Translations under genes and position numbers: made by a program
Assembly: GCF_030408755.1 (NCBI RefSeq)
Contig: NZ_CP047209.1
Location: forward strand, 2,604,001 to 2,668,000
Length of the DNA: 64,000 bases
DNA from: Corynebacterium felinum
Lineage (GTDB): Bacteria; Actinomycetota; Actinomycetes; Mycobacteriales; Mycobacteriaceae
Direction of reading: 5' to 3'
Notes under the pieces: generated by a model
What the model saw: only the letters and a program-made list of their open reading frames with translations
Databases searched by the model: none
Told to the model about the DNA's origin: nothing
In this document: positions 62,565-64,000 of the stretch, piece by piece
Position numbering within the stretch: position 1 is the stretch's first letter
How the letters are laid out: the number at the start of each line of letters is the position of its first letter

Positions 62565-64000
62565 TACTCAGCCTTCTCACCCTCGAAAGCAACAGCAGCA
62601 CCAGACAGCTGGCGCACCACCTCATCGTAAACAAACTGCACATTCGGACCGATCACAACCTGAACCGCAGTCTGCGAAGGACGGATCACACCAGCAACAC
62701 CAGCCTTCTTAATCTCCTTCTCACTGACCTTGACATAATCATTGACCAGCACACGCAGGCGAGTCGCGCAGTAATCAATGGAAGAAATATTGGCAGCACC
62801 ACCCAAACCAGCAATGATCTGACGAGCAACACCGCTCACCGACTCATCCGACACAACCACAGCATCAGCGGCATCATCAGACTCATCATCGCGGCCAGGC
62901 GTACGCAGATTCAGCGCACCAATCAGCGCGTAGAAAATACCGAAGTACAGCGCAAAGTACACCGCACCCATCACCAGCAGCATCCACCACTGGTTCGCAA
63001 TCGGGTTACCGGTCGACAGCGACATATCGAACGCGCCAGCCGAGAAACCGAAACCAGCAGTCCAGCCCATCGCCGCAGCAATACCCACAGCAAGACCCGT
63101 GAGCAACGCATGCACCAAGTACAAAAGCGGAGCAACAAACATGAAGGAGAACTCAAGAGGCTCAGTCACACCCGTGGCAAAGGAAGCCAACGCACCAGCC
63201 AGCATCAACGAACCCACAACCTTGCGACGCTCAGGGCGTGCACGCAAGAACATAGCCAACGCAGCACCAGGCAGACCAAACATCATCACAGGGAAGAAAC
63301 CAGCCTGGTAGCGGCCAACAACACCAATAACCTCACAGGTCGAACCAGTCCACGTACCTGGGCAGGAAGCTTGGTCAGTAGCAGCAGCCGCCGCAGCGAT
63401 CGTCTCACCACCCTTGAGGAAATTACCAATATCGTTAATACCGATCACATCAAACCAGAAGATTGAGTTCAATGCGTGGTGCAAACCAGTAGGAATCAGC
63501 AGGCGGTTGAAGAAACCATAAATACCGGCACCGATCGCGCCCATGCCCTGAATGGCCTCACCAAAGTTAAACAACACGCCGTAGACGAAAGGCCACAAAA
63601 CAAACAGCACAGCCGACAAAATCATGGCGAAGAAGGAGACCAAAATAGGTACCAAGCGGCGGCCGGAGAAGAAGGCCAAGAAATCAGGCAGCTTGGTCGA
63701 CTCAAAGCGGTTATACGTCCACGCAGCCAAAATACCGATCAAAATACCAAACAGAACATTGCCGTTGCCCACAGCCTTCCAGCCTTGGGCAGCCCACTCC
63801 AGCAACTGCTGGCCTTCCAAGCTCTCCACATCAATGCCGCGGTAACCAGCAACAGCATCAGCATTCAGCAGTTTGGTCACAGTCAAGAAACCAATCATGC
63901 CCGACAACGCCGCCGCACCATTCTTATCCTTGGCCAGGCCGAAGGCGATTGCAACAGCGAAGATCAGCCCGAGGTTCTCCAAAACAGCCAGACCAGACTT
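62564..64000 (-). CDS. PTS EIIBC component, N-acetylglucosamine/glucose type (5-prime end outside window)
   Basis: The frame is open to the right edge (residues KSGLAV precede the first internal start candidate), so about 478 residues are seen and some 40-60 are missing. EIIC features are ENLGLIFAVAIAFGLAKDKNGAAALSG, then GIYGFFNRLLIPTGLHHALNSIFWF and VTEPLEFSFMFVAPLLY. The C-terminal EIIB has the phosphorylated Cys in SIDYCATRLRVLV near the end. The GLHHALNSIFWFD...GDIxxFLxG pattern and YQAGFFPVMMFGLPGAALAM are nearer NagE (GlcNAc) than PtsG. Transport and phosphorylation of N-acetylglucosamine is the best guess. Confidence 0.85.
   Translation of the reverse strand, partial: KSGLAVLENLGLIFAVAIAFGLAKDKNGAAALSGMIGFLTVTKLLNADAVAGYRGIDVESLEGQQLLEWAAQGWKAVGNGNVLFGILIGILAAWTYNRFESTKLPDFLAFFSGRRLVPILVSFFAMILSAVLFVLWPFVYGVLFNFGEAIQGMGAIGAGIYGFFNRLLIPTGLHHALNSIFWFDVIGINDIGNFLKGGETIAAAAAATDQASCPGTWTGSTCEVIGVVGRYQAGFFPVMMFGLPGAALAMFLRARPERRKVVGSLMLAGALASFATGVTEPLEFSFMFVAPLLYLVHALLTGLAVGIAAAMGWTAGFGFSAGAFDMSLSTGNPIANQWWMLLVMGAVYFALYFGIFYALIGALNLRTPGRDDESDDAADAVVVSDESVSGVARQIIAGLGGAANISSIDYCATRLRVLVNDYVKVSEKEIKKAGVAGVIRPSQTAVQVVIGPNVQFVYDEVVRQLSGAAVAFEGEKAE

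Overview
The window reads as chromosomal DNA from a Corynebacterium. The evidence is a split purine cluster (purL, purQ, purS, purC, purB, purD) interleaved with a glutathione-peroxidase-like gene and an oligopeptidase B, followed by a HIT protein, a PhoS/PhoR-like two-component pair, ThrE, otsA-lipoprotein-otsB, an IpsA-like LacI regulator, a Zn/Mn ABC transporter, an LpqC-like hydrolase, rlmB, cysS and a PTS operon. From memory this order matches the purF-to-ptsS region of C. glutamicum and C. diphtheriae; no alignment could be run. The species is not identified.

Layout. 0-9 kb: lipid and peptide genes (sterol-carrier-like fragment, double-hotdog thioesterase, M20 dipeptidase, POT peptide transporter, hemolysin-III-like protein), an orphan AAA ATPase, a DM13 protein and a DUF4240 protein. 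9-31 kb: the minus-strand purine genes, separated by a VaFE-type surface protein, oligopeptidase B, a plus-strand ABC exporter plus methyltransferase pair, an aminotransferase with a downstream HipA that has no HipB, and an IS1380-like element. 31-39 kb: HIT protein, an unknown two-gene membrane cassette, PhoS/PhoR, a DHA2 drug exporter with its TetR regulator, and an Atg22-like MFS protein. 39-46 kb: two ThrE paralogues flanking two unknown helical-repeat genes, an MFS gene and tRNA-Thr. 46-57 kb: a histone-tail-like basic protein, the trehalose operon, a decayed rtcB, ipsA, the znu operon, lpqC, rlmB and cysS. 57-64 kb: an AT-rich gap, an abundant-looking secreted coiled-coil protein, a second copy of the IS element, and a NagE-like PTS operon that runs off the window.

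The most unusual signal is non-coding. A structured element of about 86 bp occurs five times (15495, 19130, 29349, 29545, 29741). Its interior sequence is conserved, and its 14-15 bp outer stem keeps pairing even where the bases have changed. Three copies form a 196-bp tandem array directly behind purD, and the 3-prime end of purD carries the same outer-stem sequence in near-phase with the array. Other items worth checking are the two-gene cassette at 31.9-33.1 kb, the HipA without HipB, the rtcB remnant that keeps the active-site half, and two IS copies that differ at one base seen and flank about 31 kb. No rRNA or CRISPR array was seen.
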